Shown here: positions 6,351 to 14,873 of the stretch, in pieces
How the letters are laid out: the number at the start of each line of letters is the position of its first letter
Numbering within the stretch: the stretch's first letter is position 1
Assembly (NCBI GenBank): GCA_002494625.1
Contig: DACH01000013.1
Span: 1 to 42,822 of the forward strand
Direction of reading: 5' to 3'
Length of the DNA stretch: 42,822 nucleotides
Source of the DNA: Archaeoglobus sp. UBA234
GTDB taxonomy: Archaea > Halobacteriota > Archaeoglobi > Archaeoglobales > Archaeoglobaceae
The notes under the pieces: model-generated
Seen by the model: the letters and a program-made list of their open reading frames with translations, nothing else
The model's database searches: none
What the model was told of the DNA's origin: nothing
Position numbers and translations under genes: made by a program

Positions 6351-6749
6351 ATGAAGGTGAAAGAGGCTCCCAGAACTGCTACGAGCATTATCGTGAGATC
6401 TGCCTCATCAGCCAGAGTAACACAGTCAAAAAATCCTTTCCTTGAGCTTATGAGAAGGCTCTTTCGTAAAGAAGATGTGGCTATGAAGGCGATAAAGTTC
6501 ATAAACATCGTGGAGGAGAGGCAGAAATCTGGAAAGCCATTGAGAGTTGAAGAGTGGGAAGAAATCATGGAAGAGCTTGGAATGGTTCGTTCATCTTTTT
6601 ATTCGATGAGGAATAAGTTGCTCGGAGCTGGAATGATTGTAATTAAGGATGGAGAGTACAGGCTGAGTGGTGTTTTCAGCCGTGATTTAATAGATATGGC
6701 TCGCTGGTGGTGGACGGCTGTACTCGGGTATGATATAGAATCTCTCTGA
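6351..6749 (+). CDS. unknown protein with a C-terminal winged-helix-like region
   Basis: I do not recognise a named family. The 132-residue protein is basic at its N-terminus, with a Ser/Ala-rich stretch (TSIIVRSASSARVTQ). The second half (VEEWEEIMEELGMVRSSFYS, then MRNKLLGAGMIVIKDGEYRLS, residues 76-116) reads like a helix-turn-helix with a beta wing. It ends in a Trp-rich tail (ARWWWTAVLGYD). A TATA-like ATATTTAAT near 6317-6325 lies about 28 nt before the ATG, so the mRNA may be leaderless. It precedes the ArsR/metal-pump operon but has its own promoter. A DNA-binding regulator is a reasonable guess, not shown. Confidence 0.65.
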   Translation: MKVKEAPRTATSIIVRSASSARVTQSKNPFLELMRRLFRKEDVAMKAIKFINIVEERQKSGKPLRVEEWEEIMEELGMVRSSFYSMRNKLLGAGMIVIKDGEYRLSGVFSRDLIDMARWWWTAVLGYDIESL

Positions 6750-6806
6750 ATGCTTCATCTTTTTTCTCTGACTCATTCACATTCAAACCAAAAAGAATAT
6801 ATAAAC

Positions 6807-6826
6807 ATTTGAACAATTGTTCAAAT
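6807..6826 (+). promoter_or_regulatory. perfect palindromic operator of the metal-efflux operon
   Basis: ATTTGAACAA followed by its exact reverse complement TTGTTCAAAT forms a 20-bp perfect palindrome. It starts right after the TATA box AATATATAA (6797-6805) and ends on the base before the ATG at 6827. The predicted start of transcription falls at its 3' edge. The TGAACA/TGTTCA halves resemble ArsR/SmtB-family operators. Bound repressor would cover the start site. Confidence 0.8.
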
Positions 6827-7201
6827 ATGGAAAAAACACGAGCACCAGTATGCAAGGATGAAAGTGTAGGCAGTTATGTTGAGGCTGTGGTGTCGAATCT
6901 CCCTGCAGATGAACGTATTGTTGAACTTGCAGAATTTCTGGAAGCTTTCGGGGATTCGTCTCGTATTAAAATTCTCTTAGCCCTCTCCGAACATGAACTC
7001 TGCACATGTGAGATTTCTGCAATCACAGGTTTGTCGGTCTCAGCAGTATCTCATCAGCTGAGAGTTCTAAAGGATAAGAAGCTGGTAAAGTACAGAAGAT
7101 CGGGGAGGAATGTTTACTACAGTCTCGACGACGAGCATGTTGCTGCAATTCTCGATATAGCCCTGAAACATACAGGCGAGAGAATTGGTGATAGAAAATG
7201 A
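6827..7201 (+). CDS. ArsR/SmtB-family metal-sensing repressor, CadC-like
   Basis: This 124-residue winged-helix repressor should release its operator when metal binds. The recognition helix region is LSVSAVSHQLRVLKDKKLV (69-87). It keeps both known metal sites. The thiol site has Cys9, Cys59 and Cys61 (ELCTCEI), like CadC for Cd/Pb. The dimer-helix Zn site has Asp102, His104, His115 and Glu118 with exactly the CadC/SmtB spacing. The start at ATG 6827 is chosen because it directly follows the operator and gives a leaderless mRNA from the TATA at 6797-6805; an upstream TTG lies inside the operator. The stop overlaps the ATPase start (ATGA). It controls itself and the pump. Confidence 0.93.
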   Translation: MEKTRAPVCKDESVGSYVEAVVSNLPADERIVELAEFLEAFGDSSRIKILLALSEHELCTCEISAITGLSVSAVSHQLRVLKDKKLVKYRRSGRNVYYSLDDEHVAAILDIALKHTGERIGDRK

Positions 7202-9303
7202 GGAAGTACAGGCTGAAAGGTCTTGATTGCCCAACATGTGCCATCAAAATTGAAAACGAGCTGAAAAAACAGGGGAAAAAAGTGAGGATAAACTTTACAG
7301 CCTCTGAACTGATTGTCGATGAAGGGGAGATTGAAGAAATTGACAAAATTATAAGGAAGGTTGAACCGGATGTTGAGGTTATAGACCAGAAAGCTGAAGA
7401 TATAAAAAATGATGAACAGAAGGAGATTCATGAAGAGGGGGGAGACGACCTTAAGAAAGAGAGCGTTCTTATAATCGCCTCATCTATCCTCTTTGTCGCA
7501 GGAATAGTTTTTGAGAGTCATCTTCACTCGATTCCAGTAGCCGAATATGGAATATTTTTATCAGCCTACCTTATTGCAGGCTGGAAAATCCTCTGGAAAG
7601 CTTTCCGAAACTTTTCAAAGGGTTTAATATTCGATGAGAACTCTTTACTGACCATTGCAACCTTTGGGGCGATAATAATTCATGAAATACCGGAAGCAGT
7701 AGGAGTTATGCTTTTCTTTAGGGTTGGAGAACTCTTTCAGAATCTTGCCGTGGGAAGATCGAGACGATCAATCAAGGCTCTTCTGGAAATACAGCCTACC
7801 TTTGCCAATCTGATAGCTGACAGAGATATCGTGAAGGTTAAACCGGAAGAAGTTGAGGTCGGAAGCCTGATAATCGTAAAACCAGGGGAGAAAATCCCGC
7901 TGGATGGTGTGGTTGTTAAAGGTTCTTCAATGGTTGACACCTCCACCTTAACAGGCGAATCCAGACCGAGAAGCGTTGAAGAAGGAGATGAAGTGCTTTC
8001 CGGTATGGTGAACACAGGCGGTCTGCTCACAGTTAAGGTGACGAAGCCCTTCAACGAGTCAGCTGTATCCAGAATACTCTATTTAGTCGAGGAGGCAAGC
8101 AGCAGGAAGGCAACTGCTGAGAAGTTTATAACCCGTTTTGCCAGATACTACACACCAGCGGTAATCTCCTTAGCTGCATTCATTGCTTTCATTCCACCTT
8201 TAATTCTCAACGATCCGCTTAACCCATGGATATACCGTGCTTTGGTTCTACTCGTCATTTCATGTCCTTGCGCCCTCGTACTCTCCGTTCCTCTGAGCTA
8301 TTTCGCCTCCATAGGTAAATCAGCCAAGGAAGGCATACTCGTCAAAGGGGCAAACTTCATCGATGTCATGAGTTCTGCCAAAACCGTAGCCCTCGACAAA
8401 ACCGGTACCCTTACGAAAGGGAACTTTTCTCTTACGAAAACTGTAGCCAAAAATGGTTTCACTGAAAAGGACCTGTTGAGGTTTGCAGCCCTTGCAGAAA
8501 TGCACTCAAACCACCCTATCGCAAAATCTGTTGTTGAGGCATATAGAAGTAAGGGTGTAAACGACTCCACTGATGACGCCATGGATAGCTCTGTTGAGAG
8601 CTACGAAGAGTTTCCTGGGAGAGGTGTGAGGGTAAAGGTTAACGGGCATCTTGTTATCGCGGGAAACGATGCTTTAATGCACGAGCTATCAATAGAACAC
8701 GACTCCTGTGAGGTTGAGGGGACAGTAGTGCATGTGGCTGTCGATGGTGTTTACGCGGGCTACCTGCTGGTATCAGATCAGCTGAAAGATGATGCAAAGA
8801 AAGCGATAGATGAGCTGAAAACGCTTGGATACAGGGTTGTTATGGTTACAGGAGACAGCAAAGAGATTGCCGAAAGTGTTGCATCCGAGCTTGGAGTGGA
8901 TGAATTCCACGCAGAACTTCTGCCAGAAGGCAAAGTAAAGGTGATAGAGGAGCTTAAGAGCAAACACGGTCTGATATCTTTCGTCGGAGACGGGATAAAC
9001 GATGCCCCTGTCATAGCCAGAGCGGATGTTGGCATAGCGATGGGTGGGCTTGGAAGTGATGCAGCCATCAGTGTTGCTGATATAGTCATTATGGACGATA
9101 TGCCATCAAAGGTGCCAAGATCCATACGAATATTCAGGAAAACAAAGCATATAGTCTGGCAGAACATAGGTTTTGCTCTGGCTGTGAAGGGATTTTTCAT
9201 AGTCCTCGGATCCCTTGGTCTTGCAACGATGTGGGAGGCTGTATTTGCGGATGTTGGCGTTACCCTGATAGCACTTTTGAATGCCATGAGGATACTGCGC
9301 TGA
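7198..9303 (+). CDS. Zn/Cd/Pb-exporting P1B-type ATPase
   Basis: The 701-residue pump exports soft divalent cations. The N-terminal metal-binding domain has GLDCPTCA (Cys11, Cys14). An acidic linker with His follows (near 64-82). Membrane helices include the CPC motif at Cys356-Pro-Cys358 typical of the Zn/Cd/Pb subgroup. The phosphorylation site is Asp400 in DKTGTLT, the HP motif is in MHSNHPIAKS, and the hinge GDGINDAP is near the end. Conserved membrane residues in the last helices (NIGFALAVKGFF) also fit ZntA/CadA. Its ATG overlaps the repressor stop, so the two are co-translated under the palindromic operator. Confidence 0.95.
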   Translation: MRKYRLKGLDCPTCAIKIENELKKQGKKVRINFTASELIVDEGEIEEIDKIIRKVEPDVEVIDQKAEDIKNDEQKEIHEEGGDDLKKESVLIIASSILFVAGIVFESHLHSIPVAEYGIFLSAYLIAGWKILWKAFRNFSKGLIFDENSLLTIATFGAIIIHEIPEAVGVMLFFRVGELFQNLAVGRSRRSIKALLEIQPTFANLIADRDIVKVKPEEVEVGSLIIVKPGEKIPLDGVVVKGSSMVDTSTLTGESRPRSVEEGDEVLSGMVNTGGLLTVKVTKPFNESAVSRILYLVEEASSRKATAEKFITRFARYYTPAVISLAAFIAFIPPLILNDPLNPWIYRALVLLVISCPCALVLSVPLSYFASIGKSAKEGILVKGANFIDVMSSAKTVALDKTGTLTKGNFSLTKTVAKNGFTEKDLLRFAALAEMHSNHPIAKSVVEAYRSKGVNDSTDDAMDSSVESYEEFPGRGVRVKVNGHLVIAGNDALMHELSIEHDSCEVEGTVVHVAVDGVYAGYLLVSDQLKDDAKKAIDELKTLGYRVVMVTGDSKEIAESVASELGVDEFHAELLPEGKVKVIEELKSKHGLISFVGDGINDAPVIARADVGIAMGGLGSDAAISVADIVIMDDMPSKVPRSIRIFRKTKHIVWQNIGFALAVKGFFIVLGSLGLATMWEAVFADVGVTLIALLNAMRILR

Positions 9304-9370
9304 TACACCAATATTGACTCAAATCAAAAAAGTATTATAGAGTGAAACCAACCTGATTAATGGTGATATA

Positions 9371-10474
9371 ATGTCCGAGGGCAGAAAAAGGGTTTCAGGA
9401 GTTTTAAAGCACATTCAGAAGAAAGCTGCTGCCATTGATTCGAATAACAGGATGGATGATGAGATTCTGAAATTACTTTTTGAAAATGGTTTGATGTCTC
9501 TTCTCGCACCACGGGATTTTGGAGGAACTGAAAGTTATTACGAGGCTTCGATCGCAGCTGAAGAGCTTGCAAAAGTAAGTGCAGGGGTTGCTCACTCTGC
9601 TGTTGTTCACAATATGGTCGTTGATGCTCTGAGACTTTTTGGAACCGAAGAACAGAAAACCAAGTGGCTAAAGGAGCTTACCGAAAAAAAAGTTGGAACT
9701 CTCGCAATAACAGAACCATCAGGAGGGAGTGATGTTTCATCATTAAAAATGGAGGCAGTTAAAGAAGGGGAGAGATATATACTGAATGGAAGAAAAACCC
9801 TGATAACCAATGCAGATTTTGCTGATGTCTTCATCGTAATTGCAAGAACCGGAGAGAAACTGACAGCTTTTATCACCGAAAGGGATGGTGTGACTGTAAC
9901 AAAGCTTAATTCACTGGGGATGAGGGGAAGTGGTCTTTCATCTGTTGGATTCAAGAATATCGAGGTCGGAGAAGAGAACATTCTTGGTGGGGAAGGTAAG
10001 GGCTTGAAGGTCGCCCTTGGAACCCTTGCACCCAACAGAATTCCTTTCTCAGCGATGGGTCTCGGGATAGCCAGAAGATGTCTTGAGCTTGCTGTAAAAT
10101 ATGCCAAGGAGAGAAATGTCTTTGGCAGGAAGGTTGCTGACTTTCAGGGCATTCAGTGGATGTTATCCTCCCTCGCTTCTGAAATAGAAGCCCTTGACAA
10201 AATGATAAAGTTCTCTGCAATGGTTGCAGATGGGAAGGACTTGTTTGAGGATGGAAAAGACGTTACAACACTCGGAGCCATGTGCAAGCTTAAAGCATCT
10301 GAAATCGCAAAGATGGCTGCCGATACAGCCGTTGAGATTTATGGTGGACATGGCATAATCTCGGGTTCTCCGGTTGAGAGAGCATACAGGGATGCCAAAC
10401 TTCTGGATATTGCTGAAGGCACATCAGAGATAATGAAGGTTCTCGTGTCGAGATGGGTGCTTGAACAGGTGTGA
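9371..10474 (+). CDS. acyl-CoA dehydrogenase
   Basis: This 367-residue FAD enzyme performs the first step of beta-oxidation, forming the 2,3-enoyl-CoA. Signatures are LAITEPSGGSDVSSLK (FAD/substrate loop), GLSSVGFKNIEV, the ERNVFGRKVADFQGIQWML segment, and near the C-terminus EIYGGHGIISGSPVERAYRD followed by AEGTSEIMK, whose Glu is at the catalytic base position. It is slightly short but complete. GGTGAT near 9362 is the ribosome-binding site. The stop lies 2 nt before the next gene's ATG, so it is probably co-transcribed with the cNMP/CBS/DUF294 protein. Substrate chain length cannot be told. Confidence 0.93.
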   Translation: MSEGRKRVSGVLKHIQKKAAAIDSNNRMDDEILKLLFENGLMSLLAPRDFGGTESYYEASIAAEELAKVSAGVAHSAVVHNMVVDALRLFGTEEQKTKWLKELTEKKVGTLAITEPSGGSDVSSLKMEAVKEGERYILNGRKTLITNADFADVFIVIARTGEKLTAFITERDGVTVTKLNSLGMRGSGLSSVGFKNIEVGEENILGGEGKGLKVALGTLAPNRIPFSAMGLGIARRCLELAVKYAKERNVFGRKVADFQGIQWMLSSLASEIEALDKMIKFSAMVADGKDLFEDGKDVTTLGAMCKLKASEIAKMAADTAVEIYGGHGIISGSPVERAYRDAKLLDIAEGTSEIMKVLVSRWVLEQV

Positions 10475-10476
10475 GG

Positions 10477-12297
10477 ATGGCTATACCACCCAAAGAATTC
10501 ATAAGAAAAATCAAGCCTTTCTCATTTCTCAATGAAGAACATCTCGACTTTATAACAAGAAATCTCGATGTTGAGGTGTATGAAAAGGGAAAGACGATAG
10601 TCAAAAAAGGAAAGCAAACTAAATACATTTTCCTCGTTTTTTCGGGCGTTGTAGGACTTTATGATGATGATACACTCATTGATACGGTCTCGAGAGGTGA
10701 GGTCTTTGGGATACTATCTGCCATTACAGGGAACCCTTTTTCACTTTCAGCCATATCAATGGACGATTCAATCTGTTACCTGATAAAAAAGGAGGCTTTT
10801 AAAAAGGTCTTTGATGAGAACCCGAAATTTGCGGCTTTTTTCAGCACATTCATAAATAGAAGATTTCGCTCTTTTACAAACCTTCTCAAAGAAACTGAAG
10901 GCACATATCAGGAAGAAATATACCTCACAAGAGTCAAAGATATAGTAACCAAAGAGCCGGTTGTATGTCTTCCAGACACCGATGTTGTTGAAGCTGCTAA
11001 AACAATGATCAAGAACAGGGTTGGTTCAATAGTTGTGGTTGATGAGAAGCTAAGACCCCTTGGAATTCTAACAGACCACGATCTGAGAAAAATTCTTGTT
11101 ATTAAAGGAGGCAGAGATGCAAAAGTCAAAGACTTTATGGTCTCTCCTGTTGTTTATGTGGATGAGGACAAGCCCGTATTCGAGGCATACATGACTCTTC
11201 TGAACAAGGGCATAAATCATCTGGTTGTAGTCGGACAGCAAAAGGTTACAGGGGTTATTACAAGCAAAGACATTTTGACACTGTTTGAGCCAACCTCATC
11301 GCTGATATCTCTTTATAGGAATGTAAGAAAGGCAAATACAATAGATGAGCTGAAGTCGCATCTTTCAGGAATAAGAAAGGCAGTTGCAGGGCTATCAATC
11401 AAAGGTGTTCATTTCTATGAGCTGAGCAGAATGATAACCTCAGTTTACGACTCCTCAGTTGTGAGAACAATAAAGATTGTTGAAAGTGACTTTGATCTTC
11501 CGAACTATGTGTGGATACACATGGGAAGTTCGGGCAGAAAAGAACAGGTGATAGCAACCGATCAGGATAACTGCGTAATTCATAGCGGGGAAAAGGAAGT
11601 GATGCTTGAATTTGCACAGAAGGTTAACAATGCCCTTGAGAAAATCGGGATTCCAAAATGCGAGGCAAACTATATGGCATCAAATCCAAAATGGAATCTT
11701 ACTCTCGATGAGTGGAAAGAGAACTTCAGAAAATGGTTCAGCTCACTGACAGGGGAGAATATCCGGTATCTTTCTGTATTTCTTGACCTCAGACCTATCC
11801 ATGGAGATCATGAGCTCTATGTCGAGCTGATAGACTTCATAAAGGAGAATGTATCTAATCAGGCTATAAGATTTCTCGCCCATGATGCAACATCAATTGA
11901 TCCTCCTCTCGGTCTTTTTGGACTGAAAGGAGCTGATAAGGGCATAGACATAAAGAAGTACGGCATATATCCTATCGCAAACAGTGTCAGGGTTTTAGCA
12001 CTGGAAAACAAGATAATCGAGACGACAAACACGAAGGAGAGAATAGAGAAACTGAAAGAGATGAATGTGTTGAGTGAGGAGAGAGCCAGTGATATCTTAG
12101 AGAGCTACGAATTTCTCCAGGAGCTTAGACTCAAAAACCAGTCGATGTCTGTCTCTGCCGGTTTGAAAGGCGATAATATCATTCACCTTGAAAATATCGA
12201 TAGAATAGATGCCTATGTTCTCAAGGAATCTTTCAAAATTATTTCATCTTTCCAGAAGTTCATAAGAGGGAAGTACAGGGTCGATGCCGGATTCTGA
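10477..12297 (+). CDS. cyclic-nucleotide-binding/CBS/DUF294 nucleotidyltransferase-like protein
   Basis: The 606-residue soluble protein has, in order: a cNMP-binding beta-barrel (about 1-130); a CBS pair (about 145-270; VKDIVTKEPVVCLPDTDVVEA and VKDFMVSPVVYVDEDKPVFEA); a DUF294 nucleotidyltransferase domain with GSSGRKEQ...TDQDN (about 350-365); and the helical DUF294 C-terminal domain. In bacteria such proteins sit next to a DnaQ-type exonuclease and an acetate-type symporter with its small subunit, as here. By analogy with GlnD-like transferases it may modify a partner when adenine nucleotides bind, but no target is known. I start at ATG 10477; GTG 10471 overlaps the previous stop. Confidence 0.88.
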   Translation: MAIPPKEFIRKIKPFSFLNEEHLDFITRNLDVEVYEKGKTIVKKGKQTKYIFLVFSGVVGLYDDDTLIDTVSRGEVFGILSAITGNPFSLSAISMDDSICYLIKKEAFKKVFDENPKFAAFFSTFINRRFRSFTNLLKETEGTYQEEIYLTRVKDIVTKEPVVCLPDTDVVEAAKTMIKNRVGSIVVVDEKLRPLGILTDHDLRKILVIKGGRDAKVKDFMVSPVVYVDEDKPVFEAYMTLLNKGINHLVVVGQQKVTGVITSKDILTLFEPTSSLISLYRNVRKANTIDELKSHLSGIRKAVAGLSIKGVHFYELSRMITSVYDSSVVRTIKIVESDFDLPNYVWIHMGSSGRKEQVIATDQDNCVIHSGEKEVMLEFAQKVNNALEKIGIPKCEANYMASNPKWNLTLDEWKENFRKWFSSLTGENIRYLSVFLDLRPIHGDHELYVELIDFIKENVSNQAIRFLAHDATSIDPPLGLFGLKGADKGIDIKKYGIYPIANSVRVLALENKIIETTNTKERIEKLKEMNVLSEERASDILESYEFLQELRLKNQSMSVSAGLKGDNIIHLENIDRIDAYVLKESFKIISSFQKFIRGKYRVDAGF

Positions 12298-12308
12298 AAG
12301 GTGGTACT

Positions 12309-12917
12309 ATGTATATTAGAGATGCAAGGTTCTCGGTTGTCGATGTTGAAACAACCGGACTGAATCTTTTAAGAGATGAAATTATATCAATAGCAATTAT
12401 ACCCATGAAGGGAACGAAGATCCTTGCCGGGGATAGTTTTCATACCTACATCAAGCCATCGAGCTTTGACATAAAATCGATGAGAATACACGGAATCTCT
12501 CCTCAGGCTCTCAGCGATGCACCGACCTTTGAATCTATTGCAGAGAAGATCAAAGACATGCTCGGAGATTCAATAATAGTGGGACATGTAGTTGAAATAG
12601 ACCTAGACTTTCTCAAAAAAAGTTTTAAAAATGCCGGGATTAAGTTCGACAATAATGCAATTGATATTGCCATTCTGGAAAAGTGGCTTGGAGAGAGACT
12701 CGGCGATAGAAGGACAGATTTGAGTTTAGACTCTCTTATAAAGGTCTACAACCTCAGCAGCAGATTCAGACATAGTGCAATCGCGGATGCTTTTCTCACA
12801 GCACAGATTTTCCAGATTCAGCTATTAAAACTCCTTAAATATGGTATGACATCTGTCGAAAGAATACTTTCAGCCCTCGAATCGGCAAGGATGTCAAGGA
12901 TTGACTTTATCTTCTGA
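12309..12917 (+). CDS. DnaQ-like 3'-5' exonuclease (DEDDh)
   Basis: This 202-residue protein shows the DEDDh exonuclease motifs: ExoI VVDVETTGL (Asp12, Glu14), the RIHGIS loop, ExoII VGHVVEIDLDFL (Asp in DLDF) and ExoIII HSAIADAFLTA. It is the length of a lone polymerase III epsilon-like domain. Archaea lack the bacterial replicase, so it is not a proofreading subunit. The association with the cNMP/CBS/DUF294 gene 11 nt upstream is recurrent in bacteria and suggests a role in nucleotide or nucleic-acid turnover linked to that sensor. A short extra helix follows the domain. Confidence 0.9.
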   Translation: MYIRDARFSVVDVETTGLNLLRDEIISIAIIPMKGTKILAGDSFHTYIKPSSFDIKSMRIHGISPQALSDAPTFESIAEKIKDMLGDSIIVGHVVEIDLDFLKKSFKNAGIKFDNNAIDIAILEKWLGERLGDRRTDLSLDSLIKVYNLSSRFRHSAIADAFLTAQIFQIQLLKLLKYGMTSVERILSALESARMSRIDFIF

Positions 12918-12948
12918 GTTTTTTAAAATTATTTAATGTTAGGTAGGC

Positions 12949-12991
12949 GAAACAAATAGAAAGATTTAAATTGGTAATTATTTTTTGTTTC
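12949..12991 (+). promoter_or_regulatory. inverted repeat flanking the symporter TATA box
   Basis: GAAACAAA at 12949-12956 and its complement TTTGTTTC at 12984-12991 flank the TATA-like TTTAAATT (12965-12972). The second half falls at the predicted start of transcription. The 15 bases at 12954-12968 are identical to 3098-3112 in the cbiM promoter. A repressor bound to both halves would enclose the promoter. Confidence 0.45.
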
Positions 12992-13006
12992 AAATGAGGT
13001 GATGTA

Positions 13007-13219
13007 ATGCCATGGCCGCCTAAAATATTTTGGGTAGGATTGGTCCTGTACTACGGGTTTGTAGCGATTTGCTGGATAGGTGAAGCGACCGCTGGATGGA
13101 ACCACATACCGCTTGCAGTTGAGGTGTACGCAGCACTGCTGGGAACATGGATTGTGCCACTGATAATGTCGGTGATATACTTCTACTTCCCAGAGAAAGC
13201 AGAGGAGGCAGGGGGGTGA
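13007..13219 (+). CDS. small membrane subunit of a sodium:solute symporter
   Basis: The 70-residue protein has two hydrophobic spans (IFWVGLVLYYGFVAICWIG and VYAALLGTWIVPLIMSVIYFYF) and a charged tail. It precedes the large symporter by 5 nt. Two-span small proteins (DUF485/DUF4212 class) are encoded just before acetate-type symporters in bacteria. This one has the right size and place, although I cannot assign it to either family by sequence. GAGGTGATG before the ATG is a strong ribosome-binding site. Confidence 0.75.
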   Translation: MPWPPKIFWVGLVLYYGFVAICWIGEATAGWNHIPLAVEVYAALLGTWIVPLIMSVIYFYFPEKAEEAGG

Positions 13220-13224
13220 TTTGA

Positions 13225-14835
13225 ATGGCTGATGTAGCTGACCCAATAGTTGTAGGGATTACAGTTTTGTATTTCCTTGGTGTTATTGCCATAGGCTGGT
13301 ATTCCAGACAGAAAATGAAGAGCGCTACTGATTACTATGTTGCCGGAAGGCAGATTGGGAGTGTTGTTAATGGTTTAGCCCTTGAATCGACATATCTCAG
13401 CCCTGCCTCAATGCTCGGTCTGCCTGCTTATATCTTCATCCTCGGATATCCCTTCTGGTGGGCAATGTCTGCCATCATAGCAGGTATGCCGGTTGCAACT
13501 CTGCTTACAGCCGCAGCCATGAGAAAGTACGGTCCAACAAGTTTTGCAGACTACTATGCAGACAGGTACAATGACCAGAATCTGAGATGGCTGGTTGGAA
13601 TCATAGTCTGCTTTGGTGCCATTCTGTACATAACACTGTCAATCGTTGGTATGGGTATCTTCCTGCTGGCAATTCTGAGATTCCCGTACCTCTACGGAGT
13701 TATCCTCGGAGCAATTATCGTCATGATATATGTTGTCTTTGGAGGTATGATCGCTACCAGCTGGAACGCAGCCTTCCAGGCAGTTTTGATGACAATAGCA
13801 GCGATTATAGCTGCAATAGGGATGATAAACTACTTTGGAGGGCTTGGTGGGTTCCACGAAGCAGTTCTGACGAACAATCCGAAATTCTTCAACACACCAT
13901 CAGACCCTGAGCCAAACCATATTCTCGCAGGTACATGGCTTGGAGTCGTCGGATGGTTCTTTGTCTGGCACTATGGATTTGCAACGATGCCATACACCGT
14001 TGTAAGATTCTTCACAGTTATGGACATGAAGACAGCCAGAAGAAGTATTTTCTGGTGCACACTTTTCGCTGGAGCCTTCTACCTTGGACTTGAAATCATC
14101 GGTGCAGGAGCAAAGGTCATGATTGAGCAGGCACACCCACTCGTTGTTTCGGGTGAGGTGAAGGCAAACGCATTGGCTGTTCTGAAATACTATGCTACCA
14201 ACTACGGAGTCGGTACACCTCTTGACTACTCAATGGTTGCTGCTGTCGAAGCTTTGCAGAACCCATGGATTCTCGGAGTGCTTGCTGCCGGTGGACTTGC
14301 TATAGCCATGTCAACTGCTGCTGGATGGGTTATGGTCGTCAATGTTCTTGTAACAAGAGACTGGGCAGACATGCTGCTGAGAAGCAACTTCGCCAAGGAG
14401 AACCCCGTTCTGATGGCAAGAATAGTGTCGGTGATATTCCTGGCAATCGGCATGGTAATAGCAATCAACCCACCAGGACTTGTTCTTGACCTCTCCGGCT
14501 GGGCTTTCGTGGTCATCATAGCTGCCCTCGGTCCGAGCCTGATCCTTGGACTGTGGTGGAAGGGAGCAACAAGAACCGCAACATGGATAACCGCAATTGT
14601 GATGTTCGTGCTGCACCTCTTCGCATGGCTATATGCCAAGCTGGTCGTTGGACATCACGCCTTCTTCTTCCTGAACCCGATCCTTGGGCTGCCAAAGACC
14701 GCCATAATAACACCGCATCAGATATGGGCTGTACCAGTGGGCTTCCTGCTGTTCATAGTGATCTCACTCCTGACAAAGAAGCCAGAGGAAGAAGTTATCG
14801 ACAAATACTGCGTGAAGCTGACCGAGAAGCTCTGA
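13225..14835 (+). CDS. sodium:solute symporter, acetate/monocarboxylate type
   Basis: This 536-residue SSS-family transporter has about 13 membrane spans. Family signatures are SATDYYVAGRQIGSVVNGLALESTYLSPASML near the N-terminus, YGPTSFADYYADRY and FGGMIATSWNAAFQAVLM. The size and neighbourhood (small two-span protein, DnaQ exonuclease and cNMP/CBS/DUF294 protein) match the ActP/VC_2705-like group, which takes up acetate or other short monocarboxylates. With acyl-CoA dehydrogenase upstream, a short-chain organic acid is the likely substrate, but this is inference. The GGGGGTGATTTG stretch before the ATG holds the ribosome-binding site. Confidence 0.9.
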   Translation: MADVADPIVVGITVLYFLGVIAIGWYSRQKMKSATDYYVAGRQIGSVVNGLALESTYLSPASMLGLPAYIFILGYPFWWAMSAIIAGMPVATLLTAAAMRKYGPTSFADYYADRYNDQNLRWLVGIIVCFGAILYITLSIVGMGIFLLAILRFPYLYGVILGAIIVMIYVVFGGMIATSWNAAFQAVLMTIAAIIAAIGMINYFGGLGGFHEAVLTNNPKFFNTPSDPEPNHILAGTWLGVVGWFFVWHYGFATMPYTVVRFFTVMDMKTARRSIFWCTLFAGAFYLGLEIIGAGAKVMIEQAHPLVVSGEVKANALAVLKYYATNYGVGTPLDYSMVAAVEALQNPWILGVLAAGGLAIAMSTAAGWVMVVNVLVTRDWADMLLRSNFAKENPVLMARIVSVIFLAIGMVIAINPPGLVLDLSGWAFVVIIAALGPSLILGLWWKGATRTATWITAIVMFVLHLFAWLYAKLVVGHHAFFFLNPILGLPKTAIITPHQIWAVPVGFLLFIVISLLTKKPEEEVIDKYCVKLTEKL

Positions 14836-14847
14836 AAAACCCCCAAA

Positions 14848-14865
14848 ATTTTTTCTTTTTTATTT
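14848..14865. terminator. T-rich terminator between convergent genes
   Basis: A run of T residues broken only by one C and an A follows the symporter stop, after CCCCC. Archaeal transcription ends at such T-tracts. The converging methyltransferase gene ends at 14874. Confidence 0.5.
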
Positions 14866-14873
14866 AAATTCTA

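Noticed and set aside
14226..14639. Minus-strand ORF of 137 codons inside the symporter gene
   Set aside because: A shadow of a strongly coding membrane-protein gene; the product is Ser/Thr/Ala-rich without any family trait.
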